Shown: in pieces, positions 17,697-26,987 of the stretch
Layout: each line of letters begins with the position of its first letter
Numbering within the stretch: position 1 is the stretch's first letter
From: Rhizobium tibeticum
GTDB lineage: Bacteria; Pseudomonadota; Alphaproteobacteria; Rhizobiales; Rhizobiaceae
Direction: 5' to 3'
Assembly: GCF_900110205.1 (NCBI RefSeq)
Contig: NZ_FOCV01000031.1
Coordinates: 1-64,000 of the forward strand
DNA length: 64,000 bases
Made by a program: the position numbers and the translations under genes
The notes under the pieces: generated by a model
What the model saw: only the letters and a program-made list of their open reading frames with translations
What the model was told of the DNA's origin: nothing
Databases searched by the model: none

Positions 17697-18818
17697 TCAG
17701 GCGGCGATGCGCCCTGTCTGTTCCGGCAGCATGTGGGCAATGGCGCCGAGCAGGTCCGTCTGCGAGATGAGCCCAAGCACGTGGCCGCCGGCATCGACAA
17801 TGACAACTGCGTGGGTGCGCCCGTCCGTCAGGTCAGGCAACAGGCTGATGGCGGGTGCATCCGGAGAGGCGATTGCCGCTGTTGCAATGTGATCGGAAAG
17901 CTGCTCGGCCTGCATCAATTCCCGCAGCCCGACGGTGCCCATCAATCGGCCGCTGCCATCCTTCACGGGAAGCGTGCGGACATTGTGCTTTAGGAGCAGA
18001 GCGCGCGCCTCTTCCGCGGTGGCGCTCTCGCCGACCGCGATCACATCGCGCGACATGATATCAGCACAGCGGACAGTGCCGTGGGAGCGAACGGCGGCCT
18101 CGACCTCGACCTGCCGCAGCAAGCGGCTCAGGTCGCCGCGGTCGATATCGAAGGTTTCCTCGAATTTCGCCAGCGCCGCATCGACATCCTCATCGCGAAA
18201 ACCGATGCGTGTCGCGGACGGCGGATCGATAGTCTGATGCGTATTGACCGGCGCTGGAGCGGCGATATGCGGATAGTTTCGCCGCCCGAGCTTGTGAAAG
18301 AGAATGCCGAGCGCCACCAGAATGCAGGAGTTCAGTGCCACCGGCACGAAGGGGAAGAGCAGCCCCCAGCTTGCCACTGCCGGGCCGCCCAGCACAGCGG
18401 TCAGCGCCGCAGCGCCGCCGGGCGGGTGCAGGCAGCGGGTGAACGACATGGCACCGATCGCCAGCGAGACACCCACGCCAATTGCGATGATCGGCTCGTG
18501 GATGAAGTGCGCGGCGATGATACCCATCATTGCGGAAATCGTGTTGCCGCCAATGATCGACCATGGCTGCGCCAGCGGACTTGCCGGCACGGCGAAAAGG
18601 AGAACGGCCGAAGCGCCCATCGGCGCGACAATCAACGGCAGATGAGAGCCCTGGCCAAAGAAGTACCCGCAGACCATACCGGTCAGCGCGATCGCAATCA
18701 GTGCGCCAAGGCAGGCAAGCATGCGCTCCCGCAGCGTGGCGCCGGCCAGGATCGGCGAAAACAGGCGGAGGCGGAAGCGGTGACGAGGATCGACCTTTGG
18801 ACTGCTGGAATTTGACAT
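17697..18818 (-). CDS. HPP-family membrane protein with CBS pair
   Basis: 373 residues. The N-terminal half is an HPP domain, with four or so membrane helices and the defining LHPPGGAAALTAVLGG motif (residues about 132-147) preceded by MGASAVLLFAVPASPLAQPW. The C-terminal half is a CBS domain pair (ADIMSRDVIAVGESATAEEA and the HVLGLISQTDLL end) that may bind an adenosyl ligand. HPP proteins of chloroplasts and cyanobacteria have been reported to carry nitrite. The gene converges on the nas operon with an 8-base gap. A nitrite-related role is therefore a reasonable inference, not shown. Confidence 0.88.
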   Translation of the reverse strand: MSNSSSPKVDPRHRFRLRLFSPILAGATLRERMLACLGALIAIALTGMVCGYFFGQGSHLPLIVAPMGASAVLLFAVPASPLAQPWSIIGGNTISAMMGIIAAHFIHEPIIAIGVGVSLAIGAMSFTRCLHPPGGAAALTAVLGGPAVASWGLLFPFVPVALNSCILVALGILFHKLGRRNYPHIAAPAPVNTHQTIDPPSATRIGFRDEDVDAALAKFEETFDIDRGDLSRLLRQVEVEAAVRSHGTVRCADIMSRDVIAVGESATAEEARALLLKHNVRTLPVKDGSGRLMGTVGLRELMQAEQLSDHIATAAIASPDAPAISLLPDLTDGRTHAVVIVDAGGHVLGLISQTDLLGAIAHMLPEQTGRIAA

Positions 18819-18877
18819 GACGGACCGAAGAGTGTGTGAAACGAAGCGCCTGATTGATAGAAGGATGCTGGCTGATG

Positions 18878-19786
18878 TCAGCCGCCGGGAATTGAGGGAC
18901 CGTCCCTGCCCCGCGAGGCAATGAGGACGTCGTGAAAGGCCTCGAACGAATCCGATCGCTCGCCCTTTGGGTGGACGAGAAATGTCTCCACGGCACCGAT
19001 CTTAGCGGTGACGATATCGACGGGCCAGCGCAAGAGATCGAACACCGAGCGCGGCATTGCGCCAAAGGCATTGCCGGCGACAATGCTCGCGAGTATCGCA
19101 TGGTAGGAGGCGAGCTCCAGCCTGCGCAGCGGGGTGACGCCCTGAGCCCACTCCTCGGCCATCCGCCGATAGGTGCAGCCTGGCTCCATCACGGCAAGTG
19201 TCCCGACACGCAGGTCGGCCGCGGCTTTGACGTCGGGGTGTTTCGGAGGAAGGACGAGAATGAGGTCCTCGACATAGATGCGCCGCGCATCGAACCTGCC
19301 CAGGTCGAGATCCCCATAGCGTGCCTGGTCGAGCGACGCCTCTGGCGGCCGGGCGACCAATGCGCAGTCCAGCTCTTCGGCCAGCACGCTCTGCATGAGT
19401 TCCCGCGTTGCTCCCATTGTGAGTTGCAGGGAGACGTCGGGCCAAAGCGATCCAAACCGCCTGATCACATCCGGAAGCCGGCTTGCGGCCGTGCTCTCCA
19501 TCGTTCCGACGCGAAGCGTGCCCGATACCGCCAGCGGACGCACGGCCTGCCTTGCTTCCTCCGCCAGATCGGCAAGCCGCGTCGCATAAGATAGGAAGAT
19601 CGAGCCTTCGCGCGTCAGCGACATCTTCTTGCCGTCGCGGCTGAAAAGCGCAACCGCGAGATCCTCCTCGAGCTGCTGGATGCGCGTAGTGACGTTCGAC
19701 GGTGCGCGGCCGACTGCCGCCGCCGCCTTAGTGACGCTGCAATGAGATGCGACCGCCTTGAAAATTTCGATTGACGACAGATCCAT
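18878..19786 (-). CDS. LysR-family transcriptional regulator
   Basis: 302 residues from the ATG at 19786. N-terminal winged helix-turn-helix (MDLSSIEIFKAVASHCSVT, then SNVTTRIQQLEEDLAVALF), followed by a LysR substrate-binding domain (SGTLRVGTMESTAASRLPDV, ELDCALVARPPE). The frame stays open well upstream, but this start aligns with the family. It lies upstream of the HPP gene and in the same direction with a 59-base gap, so it might be co-transcribed with or regulate it. A second half of the effector domain (GTLAVMEPGCTYRRMAEEW) resembles the CbI/GltR-like group; inducer unknown. Confidence 0.88.
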   Translation of the reverse strand: MDLSSIEIFKAVASHCSVTKAAAAVGRAPSNVTTRIQQLEEDLAVALFSRDGKKMSLTREGSIFLSYATRLADLAEEARQAVRPLAVSGTLRVGTMESTAASRLPDVIRRFGSLWPDVSLQLTMGATRELMQSVLAEELDCALVARPPEASLDQARYGDLDLGRFDARRIYVEDLILVLPPKHPDVKAAADLRVGTLAVMEPGCTYRRMAEEWAQGVTPLRRLELASYHAILASIVAGNAFGAMPRSVFDLLRWPVDIVTAKIGAVETFLVHPKGERSDSFEAFHDVLIASRGRDGPSIPGG

Positions 19787-19900
19787 AGCTTCACGTTGAG
19801 AGAATATCGGAGGCACTTTATTCTCGATATGGAAATGAAAATCAACCCCGCTCGTCCCGGGAAGCGACGTCTCACTGCGCGACGTTCCGCCACGGTCGGC

Positions 19901-19937
19901 AAAACAAAAGGGCCCCCGGATCGCTCCGGCGGCCCTT
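19901..19937 (-). terminator. Intrinsic terminator after the DUF882 gene
   Basis: On the minus strand, about 22 bases after the DUF882 stop, AAGGGCCGCCGGA pairs with TCCGGGGGCCCTT around GCGA, followed by TTGTTTT. Strong GC-rich stem with a T tail. Confidence 0.88.
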
Positions 19938-19958
19938 CCAAATTCTTCCATGCCGGCC

Positions 19959-21857
19959 TTAGTTCGAACCGAACTTCCGCACTTCCATGAAGTTGACCGC
20001 GCTGCCGCTGAAGCGGCCCGGATCGATGGAGGCCGTCTTGGTGAAGCCTTCGGCATAGACTGCGGTCGGCTGGGCACGCAGCGTCTGGCTGACGAAGCGC
20101 GGCGCCTTGACCGGCCTGGTGACCATTTCCATGCGGGCATTGGTGAGCGCCCACTGCGAGATGATTTTCTGCGTCAGCTTCGGCTCGGTGCGAACCGTCG
20201 CACGGCTGGCGTCGGCTTCTGCGGCCTCATGCTTCGTCGGGCGGCCACCCTTGGTCGGCAGGCCCTGCGACAGCCCATTGGCATCCGCCGACTTCGGTGC
20301 ATCGAAGGCATCGCCGAAGCTTGCGGACTTCGTGGCAGGCGCGAGAGCGGCAAGCTGCAGTGGCGGCTTTTCGCTTGGAACCTTTTGCGGCGTTGCCGCG
20401 TTGATAGCCTGCTCGACGCTCGTGACCGGCGGCTGGTTGGACGCAACCTGACGGTCGCCATCACCATTCTGCTGGTCAAGGGCATCGGCAACGGCCGGAG
20501 AAAGCGTATCCTCCTGGTCTGCCACGTCGTCGTCGGCTTCAGCATCGGCATTCGCCGCTGCCAGAAGCTTTTCGGCAAGCGCCGGTCGTTCAGCCGGCCT
20601 CGGAACCGCTGTGAGGCTCCCCGTCCCCGCAGCCGGATCGGCCGAAGCGACTTCCGCGTCACCCGCAGAGCGGCGCGGTCCAAGCAGAGAAGGCACCGGT
20701 ACGCTGTAGGCGCTGAGATCCGCGAACTGCTGCTGACCTTGCTCAGTCACAGCGGAAAGGGCCTGTTGCGCTGCGTTTCCGGATTGCGGAGCGACAAGGG
20801 CGCTAGCCACCTCGGTACCGCCTTGCTGATTGGCGAACGCCGGACGCACCTGCGGAACCGGCGCGTTGACATTTGCGACTTCAGTAGCCTGCGCGGGCAC
20901 TTGCTCGCCGGGATTGGCGGCGTTTGGCATGTCAGCCGTCGGCGGCGACGCCTTGGCGACCGCCACTGCTGCGCTGCTATCATCATCGGAACTGTCTTCA
21001 GCCTCGTCGGCGCCACCCCCAAACAGGGCGGCAAACAATGTCTTGTGTTTGGGCTGGTCGCTCGATGACGAGCCCGCATAGGCACCGGAGCTTGCCATCT
21101 GCACCTGCGACGAGCTTACGCGGCGCTTGTAATCGGCCACGGCCTGCTCGTAACCTGGCAGCGGACGGCCATCCGATGGGATGTGCATCGTGTTGCCGTT
21201 CGGGAAAAGCCGGACCAGTTCTTCGCGGCTCATGCGCGGCCAGGCGCGGACGCCGCCGACATCCATGTGAACGAAGGGAGAGCCGGATTTCGGATAGAAT
21301 CCAACGCCGCCGACCTGCATTTTCATGCCAATGCCACGCAAAGTGGCGAGTTTGACGTCAGGAATGAAGAAATCCATCGCCTTGCCGAGCATGTGCTGGC
21401 TCTTCTCGGCGACGCCGGAATTGCGCGAGCGGCCCTTCAGCATGGCGTTGGTGGCCGGCGAACGGAAGCCGCAGACGACGTTGATATAGTCGCGCGAGCC
21501 ACTCTGGCGGTAGACTTCCCAGATGAGGTCGAAAAGGCGGGGGTCCATTCTCGTCGGCTGGTTCTTGCGCCAGTCGCGAAGGAATCGGTTCAGCTGCTGC
21601 AGACCCTTCGGATCGTACCGGCCGTTGCGCTTGTAGGTGATGACGGCCTTTTCGCCGGTGTGAATGAAATAGAGTTTGAGACTGCGTGTTTCGCCGGCCG
21701 CCTCGGAAGGCGAGCTGACCAGAACCGGTGACGAAACGACGAGTGCGAGAAGGGCGGCCATAACCGTCCTAAACACCTTTCCGCAAAGGTCCGTGTACCT
21801 TGGGCGCCAGCTCAAGCGCGAAGGTCTCGTATTCCCATTCAGATCCGGCAAACTCAA
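19959..21857 (-). CDS. DUF882 (YcbK-like, M15A peptidase fold) exported protein with long disordered tail
   Basis: Up to 632 residues. A signal or anchor segment (VMAALLALVVSSPVLV) is followed by the DUF882 domain (residues about 55-210). This is a zinc peptidase-like fold related to D,D-carboxypeptidases, with VVCGFRSPATN, SQHMLGKAMDFF and FVHMDVGG supplying His/Asp ligands. The remaining about 400 residues are Ala/Pro/Ser/Gln-rich with no recognisable domain. A cell-wall role is likely. The start is uncertain: TTG at 21857 is next to GGGGA, TTG at 21851 has better spacing, and a GTG inside the signal region (KVFRT) is also possible. Confidence 0.82.
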   Translation of the reverse strand: MSLPDLNGNTRPSRLSWRPRYTDLCGKVFRTVMAALLALVVSSPVLVSSPSEAAGETRSLKLYFIHTGEKAVITYKRNGRYDPKGLQQLNRFLRDWRKNQPTRMDPRLFDLIWEVYRQSGSRDYINVVCGFRSPATNAMLKGRSRNSGVAEKSQHMLGKAMDFFIPDVKLATLRGIGMKMQVGGVGFYPKSGSPFVHMDVGGVRAWPRMSREELVRLFPNGNTMHIPSDGRPLPGYEQAVADYKRRVSSSQVQMASSGAYAGSSSSDQPKHKTLFAALFGGGADEAEDSSDDDSSAAVAVAKASPPTADMPNAANPGEQVPAQATEVANVNAPVPQVRPAFANQQGGTEVASALVAPQSGNAAQQALSAVTEQGQQQFADLSAYSVPVPSLLGPRRSAGDAEVASADPAAGTGSLTAVPRPAERPALAEKLLAAANADAEADDDVADQEDTLSPAVADALDQQNGDGDRQVASNQPPVTSVEQAINAATPQKVPSEKPPLQLAALAPATKSASFGDAFDAPKSADANGLSQGLPTKGGRPTKHEAAEADASRATVRTEPKLTQKIISQWALTNARMEMVTRPVKAPRFVSQTLRAQPTAVYAEGFTKTASIDPGRFSGSAVNFMEVRKFGSN

Positions 21858-21918
21858 TCCCCGTCAGACAGCCGATGGTCCTCTTTGACACCGTTGGCTG
21901 TTAAATGCGGTCACACGA

Positions 21919-21932
21919 TGGCAAAAATGCCA
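21919..21932. promoter_or_regulatory. Short palindrome upstream of the DUF882 gene
   Basis: TGGCA-AAAA-TGCCA within a larger imperfect repeat of CACACG/CACGTG character, about 60 bases upstream of the DUF882 start. Possible regulator site; no family assigned. Confidence 0.3.
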
Positions 21933-22030
21933 CACGTGATCAACCTTTTCTTTACATAGTGAACAGGCCACTAACAAGTGGTTTATGATTGGTAACAAAA
22001 GATGATTGCCGGAATGTTAATCTAGAAGAC

Positions 22031-23584
22031 CTATGCGGCGTCCTTCTGTGGATTGTCCGGATCTATGCCGTAATCCTTGAGTTTTCGGTACAATGTGGAT
22101 CGTCCGATGCCCAGTTTTCGGGCTACTTGACTCATCTGCCCGCGATAGAATTTAAGGGCGAATCGGATCAGTTCCTCCTCCACATCCGCAAGCTTTCGCA
22201 CGTCTCCGGCAGGATTTGTGCTTGCAATCGCGTTGTCCGGCGCCTCCGTGATTCGTGCGACCGCCTCTTCGACGCTGGCTTGATGGGCCGGATAGTCTTC
22301 GGTCGAGACGTCGTTTTGCCGGGCGTGGCGTGTGTTGTCTGCGACCAGCGCCAAGTGATCGACGACCTCGTATTCGGGCAGCTGCGCGGCGATCTGCGGG
22401 AAGTCTGCTTCGGTCAGTTCGCCCCCCTCGGCCAGGACGACCGCGCGGAAGATCGCGTTCTCAAGCTGGCGGATGTTGCCCGGCCAGTCATAGGCGGTGA
22501 GCAAGGCCAAAGCACCGGAGCTCACCGACATGCGGTGGCTGCCCTTCTGCTCGCTGGAGAAGCGCTCAGCGAAGACCCGCACGAGATGCGGAATATCCTC
22601 CTTGCGCTTGCGCAGCGCCGGGATGGTGATCGGGAAGACGTTCAGGCGATAGTAGAGGTCCTCGCGGAAGTGGCCGTTCTTGACCTCTTCGATCAGGTCC
22701 TTGTTGGTTGCCGAAATCAGGCGGACATTGACCTTGTGGGCCGTGCGCGCGCCAACGGTCTCGATTTCCCCCTGTTGCACAGCGCGCAGCAGCTTGACCT
22801 GGACCTCGAGCGGCAAGTCGCCGATCTCGTCGAGGAAGATCGTGCCGCCATCGGCTTCCATGAACTTGCCGATATGCCGATCGGTGGCGCCGGTAAAGGC
22901 ACCCTTCTCGTGACCGAAGAGGATGCTTTCGACCAGATTGTGTGGAATGGCGCCGCAATTGACCGTGACGAACGGCTTGCCGGAGCGGTCGCTGCCGGAC
23001 TGGATGGCGCGGGCCACCAGTTCCTTGCCGACGCCGGACTCGCCTTCGAGCACGACAGGAATGTTCGACTGCGCGGCGCGTTGCGCCAGATCGATGACGC
23101 GGAGCATCGCCGGGCTGGCCGAAACGATGTCGTCGAAACCGACGGCACCGGAGCGCGACCGGCGGCCGGCGCGCGCCTTGACCTCGCGCTGGTCGAGCTT
23201 CAGGGCGTTTGAGATCGAATTGGCGATCCGCTCGGGAGAAACCGGCTTGACGACGAAATCGAAGGCGCCGGCACGCATGGCCTGCACCACGGTCTCGATA
23301 CCGCCTTGCCCCGTCTGGACAATCACCGGAACATGAGTGCCGAACTCGTGCAGTGCCTCGAGGAATTCGAGACCCGTCATCTCGGGCATCATCAAGTCAA
23401 GAACGATGATGTTGTAGAGGCCGCTGCCTCTCTTCACCATCTCCAGACCGATCCGGCCGTTTTCGGCCTGATGGACGACGTGGCCGTGACGCTCGATCGC
23501 GTTCTTGAGCAGCCGACGCTGGATTGGGTCGTCCTCGACGACAAGAATCTGCGCTGCACCCTTGAGCTCATTGTAACCGGTCAT
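22031..23584 (-). CDS. Sigma-54-dependent response regulator (NtrC-type), orphan
   Basis: 517 residues. Receiver domain (ILVVEDDPIQRRLLKNAIE; acceptor Asp in IVLDLMMPEMTG; conserved Lys in FVVKPVSPE). AAA+ domain (Walker A GESGVGKE; sigma-54 contact motif GAFTGA; Walker B FLDEIGDLP; DWPGNIRQLENAI). Fis-type helix-turn-helix at the C-terminus (RKLGIGRSTLYRKLKDYGI). It would activate RpoN promoters when phosphorylated. No histidine kinase gene is adjacent. A linker of about 90 residues separates the AAA+ and Fis parts. GAGG lies 6 bases before the ATG. Confidence 0.94.
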   Translation of the reverse strand: MTGYNELKGAAQILVVEDDPIQRRLLKNAIERHGHVVHQAENGRIGLEMVKRGSGLYNIIVLDLMMPEMTGLEFLEALHEFGTHVPVIVQTGQGGIETVVQAMRAGAFDFVVKPVSPERIANSISNALKLDQREVKARAGRRSRSGAVGFDDIVSASPAMLRVIDLAQRAAQSNIPVVLEGESGVGKELVARAIQSGSDRSGKPFVTVNCGAIPHNLVESILFGHEKGAFTGATDRHIGKFMEADGGTIFLDEIGDLPLEVQVKLLRAVQQGEIETVGARTAHKVNVRLISATNKDLIEEVKNGHFREDLYYRLNVFPITIPALRKRKEDIPHLVRVFAERFSSEQKGSHRMSVSSGALALLTAYDWPGNIRQLENAIFRAVVLAEGGELTEADFPQIAAQLPEYEVVDHLALVADNTRHARQNDVSTEDYPAHQASVEEAVARITEAPDNAIASTNPAGDVRKLADVEEELIRFALKFYRGQMSQVARKLGIGRSTLYRKLKDYGIDPDNPQKDAA

Positions 23585-23789
23585 TGCTGCCTCACTTCAT
23601 GCGAAACCTGAGACGCACTCTGGCAGAAAGGCTTGAACATCCAGTTTTGAGAAACAATTGCATTTTAACGTTTGTGACGGCACTGAATCCGACCCGAAAC
23701 GGAGCTTGCGAGCAACCGAAAACCCCTTGATGCCAAGCCTTCGGGCGCATAGACAGTCAAGCCTGTCGCAAAAGAGGAAGAGGACCCCG

Positions 23790-25646
23790 ATGATGAAAAA
23801 CACGCTCTCCGGCACCGCCATTAATTTTTCGGCGAGTTCGGCTGCCTCCGCGACGGATGCCGCCCTCGGCGAGTTGCCGACGTGGAAACTGCAGGACCTC
23901 TACCCTTCCGCAACCTCGACGGCCTTCACCGGCGACATGGACAAGGCCGGCAAACAGGCAATCGCCTTCGAAGAGAAGTGGAAGGGCAAGCTTGCCGACG
24001 CCGCGACCAAGACAGGCACCGAGGGCATCGGCCAGGCGCTGAAGGAATACGAGGCGCTGGACGATATCATCGGCCGCCTCGGCTCCTTTGCCGGCCTCAC
24101 CTATTTCTCCGACACATCAAACCCGGTAAACGGCAAGCTATATGGCGACGCGCAAGCCAAGATCACCGAGTTTTCCAGCCACCTTCTTTTCTTCGCACTC
24201 GAACTCAACCGCATCGACGATGCGGTCATCGATGCCTGCATGGCGAACGATCCGGATGCCGGCCACTATCGCCCTTGGCTCGTCGACCTGCGCAAGGACA
24301 AGCCCTTCCAGCTGGACGACAAGCTGGAACAGCTCTTCCTCGAAAAATCGATGACGTCGGCGGCCGCCTTCAACCGCCTGTTTGACGAGACGATGACGGA
24401 ACTGCGCTTCGACATCGACGGCGAAAAGCTGCCGCTGGAAGTCACCTTGAACATGCTGCAGGAAAAGGACCCCGAGGTTCGCCACAAGGCCGCGATGGCG
24501 TTGGCCAAGACCTTCAAGGAAAACCTCCGCACCTTCACGCTGATCACCAACACGCTCGCCAAGGACAAGGACATTTCCGACCGCTGGCGCGGCTTCGAGG
24601 ACATTGCCGATAGCAGGCACCTTGCCAACCGCGTCGAGCGCGAGGTGGTCGATGCGCTCGCTGCCGCCGTCAAGCAAGCTTACCCGCGCCTCTCGCACCG
24701 CTATTATAAGATGAAGGCAAAGTGGCTCGGCATGGACGAGATGAACTTCTGGGACCGCAACGCGCCGCTGCCGGAAACCTCCAACGCCGTCATCTCCTGG
24801 AACGAGGCGAAGGACACCGTGCTTTCCGCCTACGGCAACTTCGCTCCGGAGATGGCTGCGATCGCCAAGCGCTTCTTCGACGAACAATGGATCGACGCGC
24901 CGGTCCGCCCCGGCAAGGCGCCTGGCGCCTTCGCGCATCCGACGGTCCCGTCGGCTCACCCCTATGTGCTCCTCAACTATCTCGGCAAGCCGCGCGACGT
25001 GATGACGCTTGCGCATGAGCTCGGCCACGGCGTGCATCAGGTCCTCGCCAGCGCCCAGGGCGCCTTGATGTGCCAGACGCCGCTCACTCTCGCCGAAACG
25101 GCCTCGGTCTTCGGCGAAATGCTGACCTTCCGGGCACTCCTCGACAAGACGAAGGACAAGCGCGAACGCAAAGCGATGCTCGCTCAGAAGGTCGAGGACA
25201 TGATCAACACGGTCGTGCGCCAGATTGCATTCTACGAGTTCGAGCGTAAGGTCCACACGGCCCGCAAGGCGGGCGAACTGACGCCGGAGGACATCGGCGA
25301 ACTCTGGCTGTCCGTGCAGTCGGAGAGCCTCGGACCGGCGATCAAGATATCAGAGGGCTACGAGACCTACTGGGCCTACATCCCGCACTTTATTCACTCG
25401 CCCTTCTACGTCTACGCCTATGCCTTCGGCGATTGCCTGGTGAACTCGCTCTATGCCGTCTATCAGAAGGCCGACAAGGGCTTCCAGGAGAAGTATTTCG
25501 AACTTCTGAAGGCCGGCGGCACCAAGCACCATTCGCAGCTGCTGAAGCCTTTCGGCCTCGATGCGACTGATCCGTCGTTCTGGAGCAAGGGCCTGTCGAT
25601 GATCGAAGGGCTGATCGACGAATTGGAAGCGCTTGATAGAGGCTGA
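23790..25646 (+). CDS. pepF: Oligoendopeptidase F, M3 family
   Basis: 618 residues. Cytoplasmic zinc metallopeptidase of the M3B/PepF type that cleaves oligopeptides. The zinc motif HELGHGVHQ is present (residues about 408-416), with the downstream glutamate ligand in ETASVFGEM. Typical length about 600. Double ATG at 23790 and 23793, preceded by AGAGGA. The open frame runs back to 23658 without a better start. It is divergent from the sigma-54 regulator. Confidence 0.94.
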   Translation: MMKNTLSGTAINFSASSAASATDAALGELPTWKLQDLYPSATSTAFTGDMDKAGKQAIAFEEKWKGKLADAATKTGTEGIGQALKEYEALDDIIGRLGSFAGLTYFSDTSNPVNGKLYGDAQAKITEFSSHLLFFALELNRIDDAVIDACMANDPDAGHYRPWLVDLRKDKPFQLDDKLEQLFLEKSMTSAAAFNRLFDETMTELRFDIDGEKLPLEVTLNMLQEKDPEVRHKAAMALAKTFKENLRTFTLITNTLAKDKDISDRWRGFEDIADSRHLANRVEREVVDALAAAVKQAYPRLSHRYYKMKAKWLGMDEMNFWDRNAPLPETSNAVISWNEAKDTVLSAYGNFAPEMAAIAKRFFDEQWIDAPVRPGKAPGAFAHPTVPSAHPYVLLNYLGKPRDVMTLAHELGHGVHQVLASAQGALMCQTPLTLAETASVFGEMLTFRALLDKTKDKRERKAMLAQKVEDMINTVVRQIAFYEFERKVHTARKAGELTPEDIGELWLSVQSESLGPAIKISEGYETYWAYIPHFIHSPFYVYAYAFGDCLVNSLYAVYQKADKGFQEKYFELLKAGGTKHHSQLLKPFGLDATDPSFWSKGLSMIEGLIDELEALDRG

Positions 25647-25758
25647 GACGCCACAGCGAGACCGACCACAAGCTGCATCTGCTGCTCGTTGCGGCGGGCG
25701 GAGCGACCGACTGGCATTGTCTGCAACGCTCACGAGGAAGGATGAAGGTAGCCCCTTC

Positions 25759-25793
25759 TTCCGCATTCCTGTGCTTGTCACAGGAATGCGGAA
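25759..25793. repeat. Perfect 15-bp palindrome, likely rhizobial intergenic repeat
   Basis: TTCCGCATTCCTGTG (25759-25773), loop CTTGT, then CACAGGAATGCGGAA (25779-25793), a perfect inverted repeat between pepF and pabB. The core (ATTCCTGTG...CACAGGAAT) resembles palindromic intergenic elements I recall as frequent in Rhizobium and Sinorhizobium genomes. There is no T tail, so it is not a simple terminator. Confidence 0.75.
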
Positions 25794-25829
25794 ATCCAGA
25801 GCAATCGATGTCAGCAGACGGGAGCGCGG

Positions 25830-26987
25830 ATGACAATTTCTGAGCCACACATCCTCTTCCGGGACGACACGACCGGGGAAGTGATGCTCTTTTGCGATCC
25901 GTCGGAGATCATCATCGCCCGGACGCGCGCCGAGGTCTTTGCGGGACTTGCCCGCATGGAAGAGGCAAAAGCCGCAGGCAAGTGGCTGGCGGGCTACATG
26001 GCCTATGAGGCTGGCTACCTCTTCGAGGAAAAGATGGCGGCCTTCATGAGTGAAGGTCGGGAAACGCCGCTTCTCGCCTTCGGTGTCTTCGATGCCCCGC
26101 GGGCCGATACCCATCCGCTTGCCCAGCCGAAGCAGCGCAGCGAGAACGAGGAATTCCTGAGCGAACCCAAGGCCGGCTGGGATTTCGCTACCTATAAGCA
26201 ACGCTTTGACCGCCTGCATTGGCATCTGCGCCAGGGCGATTGCTACCAGGCGAACCTGACCATGCCGATCACCGCCCACTGGAGTGGCGATCCGGGCGCT
26301 GCATTCTGGTCACTGATCGAACGGCAGCCGGTGAAATACGGCGCGCTTGTCGATCTCGGCGGCCCGGTCCTCCTTTCGCGCTCGCCCGAACTCTTCTTCC
26401 GCACGGACGAGGAAGGCTGGATCGAAACCCACCCAATGAAGGGGACGGCAAAACGCGGAGCGAGCGACGTCGAGGACGCCGCGATCATTGCCGCGATGCG
26501 CGAGGATATCAAAACCCAGGCCGAAAACCGCATGATCGTCGACCTGCTGCGCAACGACATCTCGCGCATCACGCAAGTCGGCACGCTCGACGTTCCCAAG
26601 CTCTTCGACATCGAGACCTACCCGACCGTGCACCAGATGGTCAGCCACGTGCAGGCGAGACTTCTTCCTGATCTTGAAATCCGCGATATCTTCGCCGCGC
26701 TCTTTCCCTGCGGATCGATCACCGGTGCCCCGAAACTCCGCGCCATGCAGATCCTGCACCAGTTGGAAGACGTGCCGCGCGATGCCTATTGCGGCGCGAT
26801 CGGCATGATTTCGCCAAGCGGCGCCATGCGCTTCTCCGTCGCGATCCGCACCATCAGCCTGTTTGCCGGCGGCAAGGCCGTCTTCAATGTCGGCGGCGGC
26901 ATCGTCTTCGATTCGACTGCCGAGGCTGAGTACGAGGAGTGCCTGCTGAAGGCGCGCTTCGCCATCGGTGATCAGGAGATCGCGTGA
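25830..26987 (+). CDS. pabB: Aminodeoxychorismate synthase component I
   Basis: 385 residues. Makes 4-amino-4-deoxychorismate from chorismate for folate synthesis. The chorismate-binding domain is complete: GDCYQANLTMPI, SPELFFR, THPMKGTAKRG, ENRMIVDLLRND, FPCGSITGAPKLRAM and GGGIVFDSTAEAEYEEC. It is shorter at the N-terminus than E. coli PabB, as is usual for the stand-alone alphaproteobacterial form. No pabA lies nearby. GGGAGCG precedes the ATG. It overlaps the following gene as TGATG. Confidence 0.94.
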   Translation: MTISEPHILFRDDTTGEVMLFCDPSEIIIARTRAEVFAGLARMEEAKAAGKWLAGYMAYEAGYLFEEKMAAFMSEGRETPLLAFGVFDAPRADTHPLAQPKQRSENEEFLSEPKAGWDFATYKQRFDRLHWHLRQGDCYQANLTMPITAHWSGDPGAAFWSLIERQPVKYGALVDLGGPVLLSRSPELFFRTDEEGWIETHPMKGTAKRGASDVEDAAIIAAMREDIKTQAENRMIVDLLRNDISRITQVGTLDVPKLFDIETYPTVHQMVSHVQARLLPDLEIRDIFAALFPCGSITGAPKLRAMQILHQLEDVPRDAYCGAIGMISPSGAMRFSVAIRTISLFAGGKAVFNVGGGIVFDSTAEAEYEECLLKARFAIGDQEIA

